From Penium margaritaceum (Eukaryota > Streptophyta > Zygnematophyceae > Desmidiales > Peniaceae), in assembly GCA_023375785.1 (NCBI GenBank), contig SZWC01000095.1, forward strand, positions 144,031 to 208,030: DNA of 64,000 nt, given 5' to 3'. Shown here piece after piece: positions 10,220-20,218 of this stretch. Numbering within the stretch: the stretch's first letter is position 1; every line of letters begins with the position of its first letter. The position numbers and the translations under genes were made by a program. The notes beneath the pieces were generated by a model. The model worked only from the letters and a program-made list of their open reading frames with translations. It searched no databases and had not been told where the DNA came from.

Positions 10220-10952
10220 TATTGGATCTGGAGGAGAGAGGGAGCCTTGGAGCAGCGAGCATGTGTGATTAGAAGGATATCATTTGTGCTGAAGAATGGT
10301 TGTTGAATCACTCAAAATGATAGAGTACATATAGAGCTAGAGCTTAGGCTAGCCCTCTCACAAGCCACACCACTTAGCCATGGAGGCTAAGGCTCACACA
10401 CTAGAGTCCATAATCTCACACAAGGGAGGAAATCAGCCTAGGAATCAGGCTGACCACTCACACACGACCTAGAACACTAGAAAATGCTCTCATGGCACAC
10501 TCCTAGTAGTCACATAACCCACAATCTCATGGAGAATCGCCATGTGTCTATGGCTAGCACACAAGTATCTCACCTCACCCAAAAAGTAAGGAGAGGTTCC
10601 TTTTTCCTATTCAGCACACTTTGACAAGGCAATCCTAAGACCAAGGACCTTTTTGGATATTTCTCCCATCAGGTCTTGACCCTGGACCTCTTGCCTTTTT
10701 CTTTTCTCAGGCTAAGGCATGGAACCATTGCCCATGGTCAACTGGATATCGGCGGTCGATGACCCCAAGAACTTTGAAAATTCATATCTCCCAATCCGAC
10801 CGTTGGATCGAGCTCAAACTTGGACCGTAGATATTTTGCCACCTGATCTTTCCAATGGTGATGTCGGATGGACGATCGAATAGGCATCTGGTACTTTCCT
10901 GCAACTTGCTCCTGTAGAACTGAAACTGAGCCAGATGGCTCCTTTTCTAACA
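10220..10952 (-). repeat. F1 LTR (array LTR 2), shared by bodies A and B
   Basis: A 733-bp LTR beginning TATTGG (TG changed to TA) and ending TCTAACA. On its left is the PBS of body A, so it is A's 5' LTR; on its right is the polypurine tract of body B, so it is also B's 3' LTR. No second LTR or target duplication separates the units. Confidence 0.9.
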
Positions 10953-13900
10953 ATCTCCCACTTTGCCGCAGTCAGAGTGGGCTGAGTCCACATGCCTTCA
11001 TGCAGAACTGTTGCTTCTCACGGGTCACTGACTTGGTGCAGAAATTAGCGACTTGCTTGCTGGTAGGAGTAAACTCCAACTTGATAACACCCTCCTGTAC
11101 CATATGCCTGATGAAGTGATATGCGATGTCAATGTGCTTGGTGCGTGGATGGTGCTCAGGATTCTTGGCGAGTGCGATTGCGCTCCGGTTGTCGACGCGT
11201 ACAGCAACTGGAACTGCTGCACCCTCCCTCATCTCTGCCATGAGACGCTGAAGCCAAACTGCTTCCTTGGCTCGAAAGCTGAGAGAGACGTACTCAGCTT
11301 CCGTGCTTGAGGTACCCACGACCACCTGCCGCTTGCTGCACGAGCTGATTACCCCACGATTCATGAGGAACACATGTCCAGAGATGGACTTACGGTCCTC
11401 AGGGCTTGAAGCCCAACGTGCATCTGTGTAGCCGATGATGCTGTTGTTGTTGCCGTTGTAGGTGATGCCGATGTTGATTGTTCTAGCAAGGTAGCGAAAG
11501 ATCCCCTTCACTACCTTTTGGTGCTCAGGTCCGGGATTTGCACAACGCTAACAGCCTGTGCGAGATCCAGCCTGGTTGCCACCATAAGGTACATGAGGCT
11601 GCTGACGGCGCTCTAGTACTTCTACCGCTCAGCTGCATTTGCTTCTCCATTGAAACTCACGAAGTACTGCCGCGTCTCCTGCGGCGTGCCGATGGCTTTT
11701 GCCTCTGCCATGGCAAACCGCTGCAAAACATCCTTGATGTAGCGGCTCTACTGCAGGGAGAGAGAGCGTGACTTGCGATCACGCTTGATCTGGATACTGA
11801 GGAAGTATGATGCCTCCCCGAGATCAGACATCTGGAAGCGCTCCTGCATGGCTTCCTTGAACTCCTGCAGTGCAGACATGCTGTTGGAAGGGAGGAGCAT
11901 GTCATCCACATAGATGATGATGATGAGCACCTCATGACCATGCTGCCAGCGATAGACATTATAGTCATACTCACTGCGCTCAAACCCCATGCACTGCAAT
12001 GCCGCATCCAAATTCTGATTCCAAGCACGCGTCGCTTCCTTGAGGCCGTACAGCGACTTTTGCAGCTTGCAAACAAGATGCTCCTGGCCATCCATGACAA
12101 ACCGCTCCAGCTGTTCCATATAGATCTCCTCCTCCATGTCACCATTCAAGAATGCCGTCTTGATATCCATGTGGTGAACCTCGAAGTCCTCAGCTGCTGC
12201 ATAAGAGAGCAGCGTGTGCACAGAGGCAAACTTTGCAACAGGGGCAAAAGTTTCTGTGTAGTCGATGACCTCCTACTGCGAACAGCCCTTGGCGACCAGC
12301 CTCGCCTTGTACTTTTCCAGGTTACCATCTGCTCCTCGCTTCTTCTTGAATACCCACTTGCACTTCATCACCTTACGTCCAGGTGGACGCTCAGTCAGCT
12401 CCCACATGCCGTCGTCCAGCTGCGACTGTATCTCCTGCAGTACGGCTTGTACCCAATCTGCTACATCCGGTGCAGCCATGGCCTCCTTGTATGACGTTGG
12501 CTCATCTGAATCTGCTGCAACTGCGATGTTCATCTGTTCTGGTTTGTGCAGCATCTTGAAAAGGCCGCGCTCACCAGGCTTGTTACGCACCCTAAGAGGG
12601 TACCTGCGATCTGGTGCTGAAGCGTTAGCGGGCGGCTGGCGCGGTGCTGCTCGTACAACTGCTACTGGTGGTGGTGCTACCTCTTCCTCCTCTGCTTCTC
12701 CCGATGAGGCTGTTGTATCTGCTGCATCAGACATGGGAGAGTAGAGTGATTCTCCGACTATCACAGAAGAGGAAGGATCAGGAGAGACTAGGTCCGGAAG
12801 GATTTCTAGAACCATTATATCGTCAATTGCTGGTCCTGCTGCCTCTTCACAGACAACATTGGTACCGATGACATTGCTCTTGTTGAAGACATCCCTGGAG
12901 ATGATGACGTGGCCTATATCCCTCTCATAGAGGCAATAGGCCTTGCTTGCCATGTCGTAGCCAATCATCAGCATGTACGCACTCTTCGCGTTCCAAATCT
13001 GTCGCTTTTCTTATACACATGCATGTGCGCCAGGCTGCCAAATGCTCGGAGATGACCCACGCTCGGTTTCTTGCCGAACCACGCCTCATACGACGTCATT
13101 TGCTCTAGCGCCTTAGTTGGATTACAGTTCTTGATGTAGACGGTAGTGCTCACGGCTTGAGCCCAGAAGTCGTAGGTCAGCCGAATTGCATACAGCATGG
13201 AGTGCGTCGACTCGACAATGGTACGGTTGGCGCGTTCTTCTACTCCGTTCTCCTGCGGCGAGTAGGACGCGGTACGCTACGCCTTGATGCCAGCTGTTGC
13301 GAGGTAGTCTTGGAACTCCTTGCTTAGATACTCTCCACCGCGATAGCTGTGGAGCGCCTTGATCTTCTTGCAAGTCTGGTTCTCCACCATGGCCTTGAAC
13401 TCCTTGAACCTGTCAAAGCACTGGTCCTTGGAAGTAAGGAAGTACACAACAGTGTAACGGCTGAAATCAACAATGAATGTCTAAAAATACCTAGAGCCTC
13501 CAAAGCTCAGGGTCTGCATCGGTCTGTACAAGTGCATGTGGCCCAGCTCCAACACCTCTTTCGCACGCTCCCCTGCTCCAGAGAAAGCCTCCCGGTGCTG
13601 CTTCCCTTCAAACAGGTGATGCACCACTGCTGCTAAAAGTTAGAGATTGTAGGCAGGTTGCGCACCATCATTTTTGCTTGAAGCTGCTGCAAGGCCCGCA
13701 TGCCGATGTGGCCGTAGCGCGCATGCCAGATCTTGCCATCTTGGTTGCCCCAAGCACGTGGTACATGTCGCCCTCCTTCACCGACCTGGCCAACTCCTCT
13801 CCTGTATCCTTGTTGAGGATGTAGCCATAGACATCATCGAAGACGATACGCACTCCTATGTTTGTAAGAGAGGAGACTGAAAGGAGGTTGAATGCGGCAT

Positions 13901-14201
13901 CAGGTACATACGGCACGCCATGGAAGACTCCCACTTCAATGCTTCGTGGGATCTCCAACCACATCTCCACAATCCCAATCCCCTCAGCATACACCATCTG
14001 ATCATCACCCATAGCGATAGGACGAGGAGGGATGGACAGTAGCTGTGTAAACCACTCCTTGTGATGTGTGAGGCTCTTGGTACATCTTGAGTCCTTGTAC
14101 CATGCGAGATCCGCCTTTTCCACGTGCGACATGTCAGACTTTGCCATGAAGAGATGGTCGCGCATTTCCTTGGCCACATTCATGTTGCCAAAGTGGCACA
14201 C
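10953..14201 (-). pseudogene. Pol of F1 body B (protease, integrase, RT, RNase H)
   Basis: The most complete minus-strand pol in the array, in the order RNase H 10972-11511, RT 11657-12480, integrase about 12500-13640, protease about 13668-14201. RNase H keeps SSTEAEYVSLSFRAKEAVWL and ends GLSPL. RT has YVDDMLLPSNS and HHMDIKTAFLNGD. A 233-aa frame at 12273-12974 links the integrase C-terminus (GYDMASKAYCLYERDIGHVI) to the RT start. Integrase is interrupted by stops and shifts around 13200-13640. The protease has KDSRCTKSLTHHKEWF. Several stops are TAG at glutamine positions. This copy cannot make a full polyprotein. Confidence 0.85.
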
Positions 14202-15145
14202 ACCAGCCTGGTTTTGGTGTTGCTACTGCTGACGCTGCTATGACTGCTCCTGCTGTAACTGCTTTTGCTGTTGCTGCTGCGGTGACTGCTGCTGCTACTG
14301 CTGCTGCTCCTTCTGGTCCCTTTTGAGCTTGAACACTGCTTTTTGTAGTGTCCTTCTCTCTGGTAGTAATGGCATTTGTCTTTTTCTCTAACTTTCTGCT
14401 GCCCAAACTACTGCTACTGCTGCTGGTTACGTGAGCTTGTGGCCACATAAGCTGCTTCATTGCTGCCGCCGCCATTGCGCTTTGCTGCATTCCGACGCAA
14501 TTCCACCTACACCATGTGTGTGCACATGAAGTCGAGATTGTGAGTTGGCTGGCACTTCAGCGTCTCTCGCACCGTGTCGTAGCTACTTGGGGGTTCCCTC
14601 TGCAAGAGGAGGATGAAGCGCGTCTCTTCCACAGGGTTGCTTGCCGCTCTCAACAACTTTGCCAGCTCCTTTGCCCTATCCAGATACGCCTCCATCCCTT
14701 CACCACCTTGCATTTTCAGAGGCATCATTTTTTCCTCCAAAAACATGAGGAATGCAGGATCCTTACTCTCATACTTCTTACACAACGTGTCCCATCCCTC
14801 TGCAGTAGTCTTGTCACTCACGTACTGAAGATGCGGGTTGGAGATGGTGTTGACGAGTAACCTGTAAGCCTGCCTGTCCTTCTTACACTCCTCATACGCC
14901 GTTGGTTCAGCTGCAGAACAACCCGCATCAACTGCACCCTTTTGCGACGTCTTCCTCGCCTCTACCTGCGCTGCAGTGATGCTTTTTGCCTGTGGAACTG
15001 GAGCCGGCTCGTCGCCGCTCACCACCTCCCAGAAGCCCCTCTCCTCCAAAAGGAGACGGGTACAGATCTTCCAATACGTGAAGTTGACGCGTCCCTCCAG
15101 CCTCTCCAAAGGCTGGGCTGTTGTTACAACGCCAGCTGCTGCCAT
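14202..15145 (-). pseudogene. Gag of F1 body B
   Basis: ATG at 15143-15145 (MAAAGVVTTAQPLERLEG). The capsid region stays open for 212 codons to a UAG at 14507-14509, then continues in frame into VELRRNAAKRNGGG, a degraded zinc knuckle (about 14340-14400) and a CTG/CAG-rich glutamine tract (about 14215-14340). Gag would form the virus-like particle and bind RNA. The UAG falls at the same codon as in five other copies. Small in-frame losses are visible relative to body E (for example TTAEGWDT). Confidence 0.8.
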
Positions 15146-15779
15146 TTTTAGCCTTGGTGATGCTCAGCACTGCCCTTGGATGGCGGCGCTACCCCTGCTT
15201 CTACTACTGCTTCTGCCAGAAATCTCTCAGACAGAAAATAGACTGTAGATGCCAGCAGACTAGGAAACCTACCACTGGAAAACTCAGCTCCAAACCTTTC
15301 AGATCGACCCATAAAACAGGGTCATCAACAGGGGATTTTGAAAGATATGCCCTCTTGAAAACAGGGTATGCTTCTGCTCCTACTCCAACTCAGACCAGCC
15401 AGCTTGTAAACGGCGTTTCTCCTAAACAAATCAATGGAATGCAAATATTTTTCCACCAATGCAGAGCTTAGGAAAAATACTACATTTCGCATGTGCGACA
15501 TTTTAAACTTGACAAAGAAAAAAGAGAGTTATGGTCATCACAAGGCGACAGACTTACTCGTGGAGAAGAGTGTAGCGCTGGCAGATCTTGTTTTGAGCAT
15601 AACTCTTAATTCGACTCGTTGGATCTTCGCGATATTAGACTCATTGGAAAGCTTGTCTCTTGAACGTGAAGATCTTGTGATTGATTGTCAAATTTGGTGA
15701 AGGTTTCACCCCAACCCGTCACTCTCAAAGTGACGGCCTGTGCTGTCTGAAAGTGGCAGAACTTGGCTCTGATACCAAA
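15146..15779 (-). other. Leader and PBS of body B
   Basis: Non-coding leader. The reverse PBS GGCTCTGATACCA is at 15765-15777. The conserved leader stem-loop is intact at 15716-15736. Confidence 0.85.
15716..15736 (-). other. Conserved leader stem-loop (body B)
   Basis: CCGTCACT, loop CTCAA, AGTGACGG: an 8-bp perfect stem about 30 bases inside the PBS. The same element is seen at 31042-31062, 32187-32207, 49656-49676, 50074-50094 and, with a paired change, 54733-54749. The role is unknown; the position suits an RNA packaging or dimerisation signal. Confidence 0.6.
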
Positions 15780-16514
15780 TATTTTATATAGAGGAGAGAG
15801 AGAGCCTTGGAGCAGGGAGCATGTGTGATTGGAAGGGCATCACTTGTGCTGAATAATGGTTGTTAAATTACTCAAAATGATGGAGTACATATAGAGCTAG
15901 AGCTTGGGCAAGGCAGCCCTCTCACAAGCCACACCACTCCGCCATGGAGGCTAAGACTCAAACATTAGAGTCCATAATCTCACACAAGGAAGCAAATCAG
16001 CCTATTAATCAGGCTGACTACTCACACACGGCATAAAGATCTAGAAAATACTCTCATGGCACACTCCTAGTCGTCACTTAATCCACAATCCCATGGAGAA
16101 TCGCTACGTGTCCATGGCTAGCACACAAGGATCTCACCTCACCTAAAAAGTAAGAAGAGGTACCTTTTTCCTAGTCAGTACACTGTGACAAGGCAACCCA
16201 AGAATCTAGGACCTTTTTGGATATTTCTCCCATCAGGTCTTGAACCTGGACCTCTTGCCTTTTTCTTTTCTCAAGCTAAGGCATGGAGCCATCGCCCATG
16301 GTCACCCGGATATCGGCAGTCGATGATCCAAAACTTCAAATATTCATATCTCTATATCTGATTATTGGATCGGCGTCAAACTTAGACTATAGATACTTTG
16401 CCACGTGATCTTTTCAATGGTGAATTTCGATTGACAATCGGAATACGTTCTGGTAGTTTCCTGGAACTTGCTCCTATGGACCTGAAACTGAGCCCGATGG
16501 CTCCTTTCCCTACA
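15780..16514 (-). repeat. F1 LTR (array LTR 3), 5' LTR of body B
   Basis: A 735-bp LTR starting TATTTTATATAG and ending TTTCCCTACA. It immediately follows body B's PBS. Its right flank is not a polypurine tract but a short mosaic stub (16515-16608). Confidence 0.9.
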
Positions 16515-16608
16515 GGATGTGGTAGAAGGAAATGGACGGCTTCATGGCCGGGTTTAAACTGACGGCCTGTGCTGGGTGAAAGTGGCAGAACTTGGCTCTG
16601 ATACCAAA
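16515..16608. other. Mosaic stub: F2-like RT scrap plus F1 leader/PBS
   Basis: 16515-16557 reads on the plus strand as KEMDGFMAGF-type residues, matching KEMDSFMAGLGF of the F2 RT (21832-21867). 16558-16608 is the PBS-proximal end of a minus-strand F1 leader, with GGCTCTGATACCA ending just before the next LTR. A whole internal region is thus reduced to about 50 bp, next to a scrap of the other family. Confidence 0.75.
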
Positions 16609-17096
16609 TACTGGATCTGGAGGAGAGAGGGAGCCTTGGAGTAGCGAGCATGTGTGACTGGAAGGGCATCACTTGTGCTAAAGTATGGTTGTTTTATCAC
16701 TCAAAATGGAGTACATATAGAGCTAGAGCTTGGGCAAGTCAGCCCTCTCACAAGCCACACCACTTAGCCATGGACGCTAAGGCTCACACACTATAGTCCA
16801 TAATCTCACACAAGGGAGGAAATCAGCCTAGCAATCAGGCTCACCACTCACACACGACCTAGAGAGCTAGAGAATACTCTCATGGCACACTCCTAGTGGT
16901 CACATAACCCACAATTCCATGGAGAATCGCCATGTGTCCATGGCAAGCACACAAGGATCTTACCTCACCTAAATAGTAAGGAGAGGTAACTTTTTCCCAG
17001 TCAACACACTCTGACAAGGTAACCAAGGAATCTAGGACCTTCTTATGAATTTCTCCGATCAGGTCTTGACCCTGGACCTCTTGCTTGTTATGTTCT
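16609..17096 (-). repeat. F1 LTR (array LTR 4), left part, split by F2 insertion
   Basis: F1 LTR sequence beginning TACTGGATCTGG, interrupted at 17096 by the F2 element and continued at 23602. The target duplication TTGCT is on both sides (17092-17096 and 23602-23606). Confidence 0.9.
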
Positions 17097-17279
17097 GTGT
17101 ATGCCCCTGGTCCAATCAGCGGAAGATTTAGACTGGGTATGCACTGCGCTTGTAGCGCAAGTCCCCCAGCGACATGCAAGAGAGGCTGAGAGAGACAAGG
17201 CATGCACTGCTCACCCTTGTGGAGTAAGTCCCCTTGGTCTACTCTTGGTAGTCTACCTGGTGCATGCTCCTTAGGACAA

Positions 17280-17351
17280 CTTCCTACAGCCTAGTGGGTG
17301 AAGGCGCCATCTCACAAGCGAGAGGTCCGGGGTCAAATCCCGCCAGGACCA
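17280..17351 (+). other. tRNA-like sequence inside the F2 LTR
   Basis: The segment has an A-box-like CAGCCTAGTGGG (17287-17298), a D-stem GCC/GGC, an anticodon-arm-like CTC/GAG stem, a B box GGTCAAATCCC (17331-17341), a 3' end CCAGGACCA and a run of four T residues at 17354-17357. The acceptor stem pairs poorly and the anticodon is ambiguous, so it is tRNA-derived rather than a working gene. It could provide an internal Pol III promoter. The matching part of the 3' LTR starts near 23205 and is cut by the N at 23266. Confidence 0.6.
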
Positions 17352-17532
17352 ACTTTTCTTTGTGACTAGAAAGGGCCAAGGAAGCTTCCTAGAAGCCTCT
17401 AAGGTCCAAGGTGGATCAAGCGCCACTTGGCGGTCACAGAGGGTGCCATGTCATCAAAGCTGATGACATTGTCTAGGGTGGCCTTGGGGGGAGGCCCCCT
17501 CCAAGGAGCCACTGGGAGCACTGACCAGAGAC

Positions 17533-17539
17533 TATATAA
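17533..17539 (+). promoter_or_regulatory. TATA box of the F2 LTR
   Basis: TATATAA in ACTATATAAGG. It is the clearest Pol II promoter motif in the LTR, about 310 bases before the LTR end, predicting transcription starting near 17565. Confidence 0.6.
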
Positions 17540-17849
17540 GGTCTGTCATTTGCATGTGATAATACATCATCTCTTACTCTTGAGACTTGGGAGAAAACTA
17601 ATCCCTTGTTGGCCACCAAGAAAGAGGGTAAAGAAGAAGTGCAAGTGCACACTTTGGTGTGTAGCATTGCCAGTTGGGTGAGAGTTTGGAACACTCTCCG
17701 GCCACGGTTGGGACAAGCTAAGTGAACCTTTCAGTGTGGAAACACCACTCCGTGGGTGATCTCTACCTTGGTTGAAATACCAAGGGCGGTCGGCGGTTTG
17801 CCTGTCGGCGCCGTTTACTCTAGACCGTGGCCAAGTGCGGAGTGACAAA

Positions 17850-17863
17850 GGGTTATGGGCCCA
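17850..17863 (+). other. F2 PBS, complementary to tRNA-iMet anticodon arm
   Basis: GGGTTATGGGCCCA, 2 bases after the LTR. Its complement TGGGCCCATAACCC is the anticodon stem-loop of plant initiator tRNA-Met (known sequence), not the 3' acceptor end used by F1. Drosophila copia and yeast Ty5 prime from such a half tRNA, so F2 probably does too. Confidence 0.8.
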
Positions 17864-18226
17864 TACTGATCGGGGAAACTTGGTTCTTTGTACCACCGCT
17901 CAGTTCACGTAGCAGGTACCTCCGCAGCAGACAAGACACCACTACTTCATCTGCTTCATCGTCGGTCCACCTTGGACCAAGGTACGCATTGTGAGAGACC
18001 GGACGCAGGTTGGACCCGTGGTCCACTTTTGCTCTCCACGGACAAGGAACGAGGATAAGCTCTGCCATTCTTGGTATGACCCTCGAGTCCTAAGCGGGTT
18101 ACGCTCTGCCCTTGTGGGTACGACCCCGTGTCTGTGGGAGCACTTCCTCCACAATAGCTAGGAGACCATCGGCTGGAGGGGTATGCAACGGACTGCACCT
18201 TGAAAATCTGTAGCAGTCATCAGCCT
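17864..18226 (+). other. F2 leader
   Basis: Untranslated region between PBS and gag. No ORF or motif was recognised apart from repeated CATCAGCCT-type words near its end. Confidence 0.7.
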
Positions 18227-18470
18227 CATCAGCCTACATCGGCCTCAACGAAGCAGAACAGCAGAGACTAAGTGAGCATCCTTGACCACACCGCAATCAT
18301 GCCGGGGGGTCAAGAGATCGTTCCAGTCACCTCACGGCCCGCCGAGTTGGGTGCGGCCAACGCCATTGCACGCTTCGATGGCAAAGCCTTCAGCACGTGG
18401 AAATGGCAGTTTGAGGTGGTGATGCGCGTGCGCAGGTACCTCAACATGTTGAAAGGGACGGAGGTAGCAC

Positions 18471-18471
18471 N
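18471..18471. other. Assembly join (single N) in F2 gag
   Basis: 18227-18470 is repeated as 18472-18715 with a handful of substitutions (for example GTGGAAATGG versus GTGGAAGTGG). The copies may come from two different element copies or haplotypes. The first copy is a spurious partial gag start (ATG 18299); the real frame starts at ATG 18544. Confidence 0.85.
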
Positions 18472-18543
18472 CATCAGCCTACATCGGCCTCAACGAAGCA
18501 GAACAGCAGAGACTAAGTGAGCATCCTTGACCACACCGCAATC

Positions 18544-19806
18544 ATGCCGGGGGGTCAAGAGATCGTTCCAGTCACCTCACGGCCCGCCGAGTTGGGTGCG
18601 GCCAACGCCATTGCACGCTTCGATGGCAAAGCCTTCAGCACGTGGAAGTGGCAGTTTGAGGTGGTGATGCGCGTGCGCGGGTACCTGAACATGCTGAAAG
18701 GGACGGAGGTAGCACCGGAGGACGAGACAAGCGCGGAATACGCAGGGTGGCAAGAGCGGAATGACATCGCTCTCGCACTCCTCGTCACGTCCATAAGCCC
18801 CTCCCTAATCTCCCACATCGAGGGGTGCACGACGGCAGCTGAGGCTTACACCAAGCTGACGAACGTGTACCAGTCAACTTCCCTCGCCAATCGACTCTTC
18901 ATCCTGCAACGCCTCATCGGGCTGCGGGTGGGCGAGGGGGAATCCATCTCGGACTTCCTCCAGCAGTTCGAAGGACTGCTTCAAGAAGCCCGCGCCATGT
19001 CCTGGCAGCTCGACCAACAGATGCAGGCCATGGTTCTCCTCATGGCCTTACCGCCAAGCTGGAGCCCCATGATCACCACCTTGGGTGGTTGGGAGGAGTC
19101 GGAGTTCACGTACCCTCGTGTCTCCGAGTTTGTCCGGAACGAGGCCATGCGGCGCAACAACGGCGTCACCAACAACGCCGCGTACGCAAGTGGCTCGAGA
19201 GGCACCTCCTCTCATGGCAACAGCAGAAGCAGTGGCGGCGGGAAGAGCGGCAAAAAGAAGGGCAAGTGCTACAACTGTGGCAAGGCGGGGCATTGGACGC
19301 GGGAGTGTCGTGCACCAAAGAAGGAAGGAGGCGGTGGTGGGAGCAGCAACGTGAGTAAGAAGGTGGACTCGACGTCCACGTGCATGATGGCCGAGAGAAA
19401 GGCCCCTCCAAAGGGCTCTGCGCTGCTGTGGCCGGGAGCCTTCGGGCTGGACAGTGGCACGGACGACCACACCTCTCGCGAGGCATGTGGCTTCTCGTCC
19501 CTCAGACCGTCCACGGCCAAGTTCCGGTGCGCCAACGGCGGCATCGAGTACGCGGCTGGTGAGGGAGAGAAGGTCGTGCACACACGGATCAACGGAGCCG
19601 ACAAGGAGTTGCGGCTGCAAAACGTTGTCTACATGCCAACTTTCGCCGCGAACCTCCTCTCCGTCTTGCGGATTACGGATCACGCAATGACGGTGGTATT
19701 CACACAGAAGGAAGCCGTCATCCTCAAGAACGAGGACGTGACGATTACCTACATTGCGTCAGACCTTGTCGCCCAGGTGCCACGAACGGATGGGCTCTAT
19801 GTTTAG
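18544..19806 (+). CDS. F2 Gag-protease
   Basis: A 420-codon open frame from ATG 18544 to UAG 19804. The capsid spans residues about 1-210 (FDGKAFSTWKWQFEVV, SLANRLFILQRLIGLRVGEG). A glycine/serine/lysine-rich linker follows, then a CCHC zinc knuckle (CYNCGKAGHWTREC, 19264-19305) that binds genomic RNA. The protease has FGLDSGTDDH as catalytic Asp triad, corresponding to the DSGAS of other copia proteins, with a hydrophobic LLSVLRITD block near the end. The frame resumes straight after the UAG with CAGACAAAG and enters the integrase zinc domain, so Gag and Pol form one frame split by one codon. In remnant III the aligned codon is CTA. The upstream in-frame GTG at 18517 is unlikely to be the start. 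Confidence 0.88.
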   Translation: MPGGQEIVPVTSRPAELGAANAIARFDGKAFSTWKWQFEVVMRVRGYLNMLKGTEVAPEDETSAEYAGWQERNDIALALLVTSISPSLISHIEGCTTAAEAYTKLTNVYQSTSLANRLFILQRLIGLRVGEGESISDFLQQFEGLLQEARAMSWQLDQQMQAMVLLMALPPSWSPMITTLGGWEESEFTYPRVSEFVRNEAMRRNNGVTNNAAYASGSRGTSSHGNSRSSGGGKSGKKKGKCYNCGKAGHWTRECRAPKKEGGGGGSSNVSKKVDSTSTCMMAERKAPPKGSALLWPGAFGLDSGTDDHTSREACGFSSLRPSTAKFRCANGGIEYAAGEGEKVVHTRINGADKELRLQNVVYMPTFAANLLSVLRITDHAMTVVFTQKEAVILKNEDVTITYIASDLVAQVPRTDGLYV

Positions 19807-20218
19807 CAGACAAAGAGCGCAGAAGGGCACGCCGGGGCGGCAGAGGCAGTAGCGGAAGCTGCACCATCGCCGAACGCCAAGACACCATCCATGCCGCCTG
19901 CTGTGGCGGCTAAAGACGCGGGAGCAGCAACTGCAAAGCTGTGGCACAGACGCCTTGGGCACGTGGCTGACAGCACCCTGCAGGTCATGCAGGAGCAGAA
20001 GCTTGTACGTGGGCTGGAGGGGTGTGAGCTGAAGGGTGGATGCAACACTGGATGTGAGGCTTGCCTGCAAGGGAAGACAAAGCGGAAACACTTCTCCAAA
20101 AACGGTCGCAGAGCAGAGGGCATACTCGACCTTGTCCACAGCGACGTGTGTGGCCCCATGCGCACCACGTCCAACGGCGGCTCCAAGTACCTCCTCACCT
20201 TCATCGATGATTACTCTC
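19807..20218 (+). CDS. F2 integrase N-terminal part, cut by assembly gap
   Basis: In frame with gag-protease after the UAG. It has a low-complexity Ala/Pro linker, then the GAG-pre-integrase zinc domain (LWHRRLGH ... CNTGCEACLQGK), then the start of the integrase core with the first catalytic Asp in LVHSDVCGPM and FIDDYS at the gap edge. Integrase would insert the cDNA into host DNA. The other two catalytic residues fall in the N run. Confidence 0.88.

Larger units (their letters stand above)
17097..17847 (+). repeat. F2 5' LTR
   Basis: A 751-bp LTR starting TGTTATGTTC and ending GGAGTGACA. It carries a tRNA-like segment (17280-17351) and a TATA box (17533-17539), and is followed by the PBS after 2 bases. 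Confidence 0.93.

Noticed and set aside
14215-14340. CTG-rich stretches as CRISPR or satellite repeats
   Set aside because: They are codon repeats for glutamine on the element's coding strand, without spacers of regular length.
18272-18470. A separate small gag-like gene upstream of F2 gag
   Set aside because: It is the first half of the repeat around the N at 18471 and repeats the gag start, so it is an assembly artefact.
19048-19683. Long minus-strand ORF (211 aa) opposite F2 gag
   Set aside because: It is a shadow of GC-rich F2 coding sequence on the plus strand, with no domain of its own.
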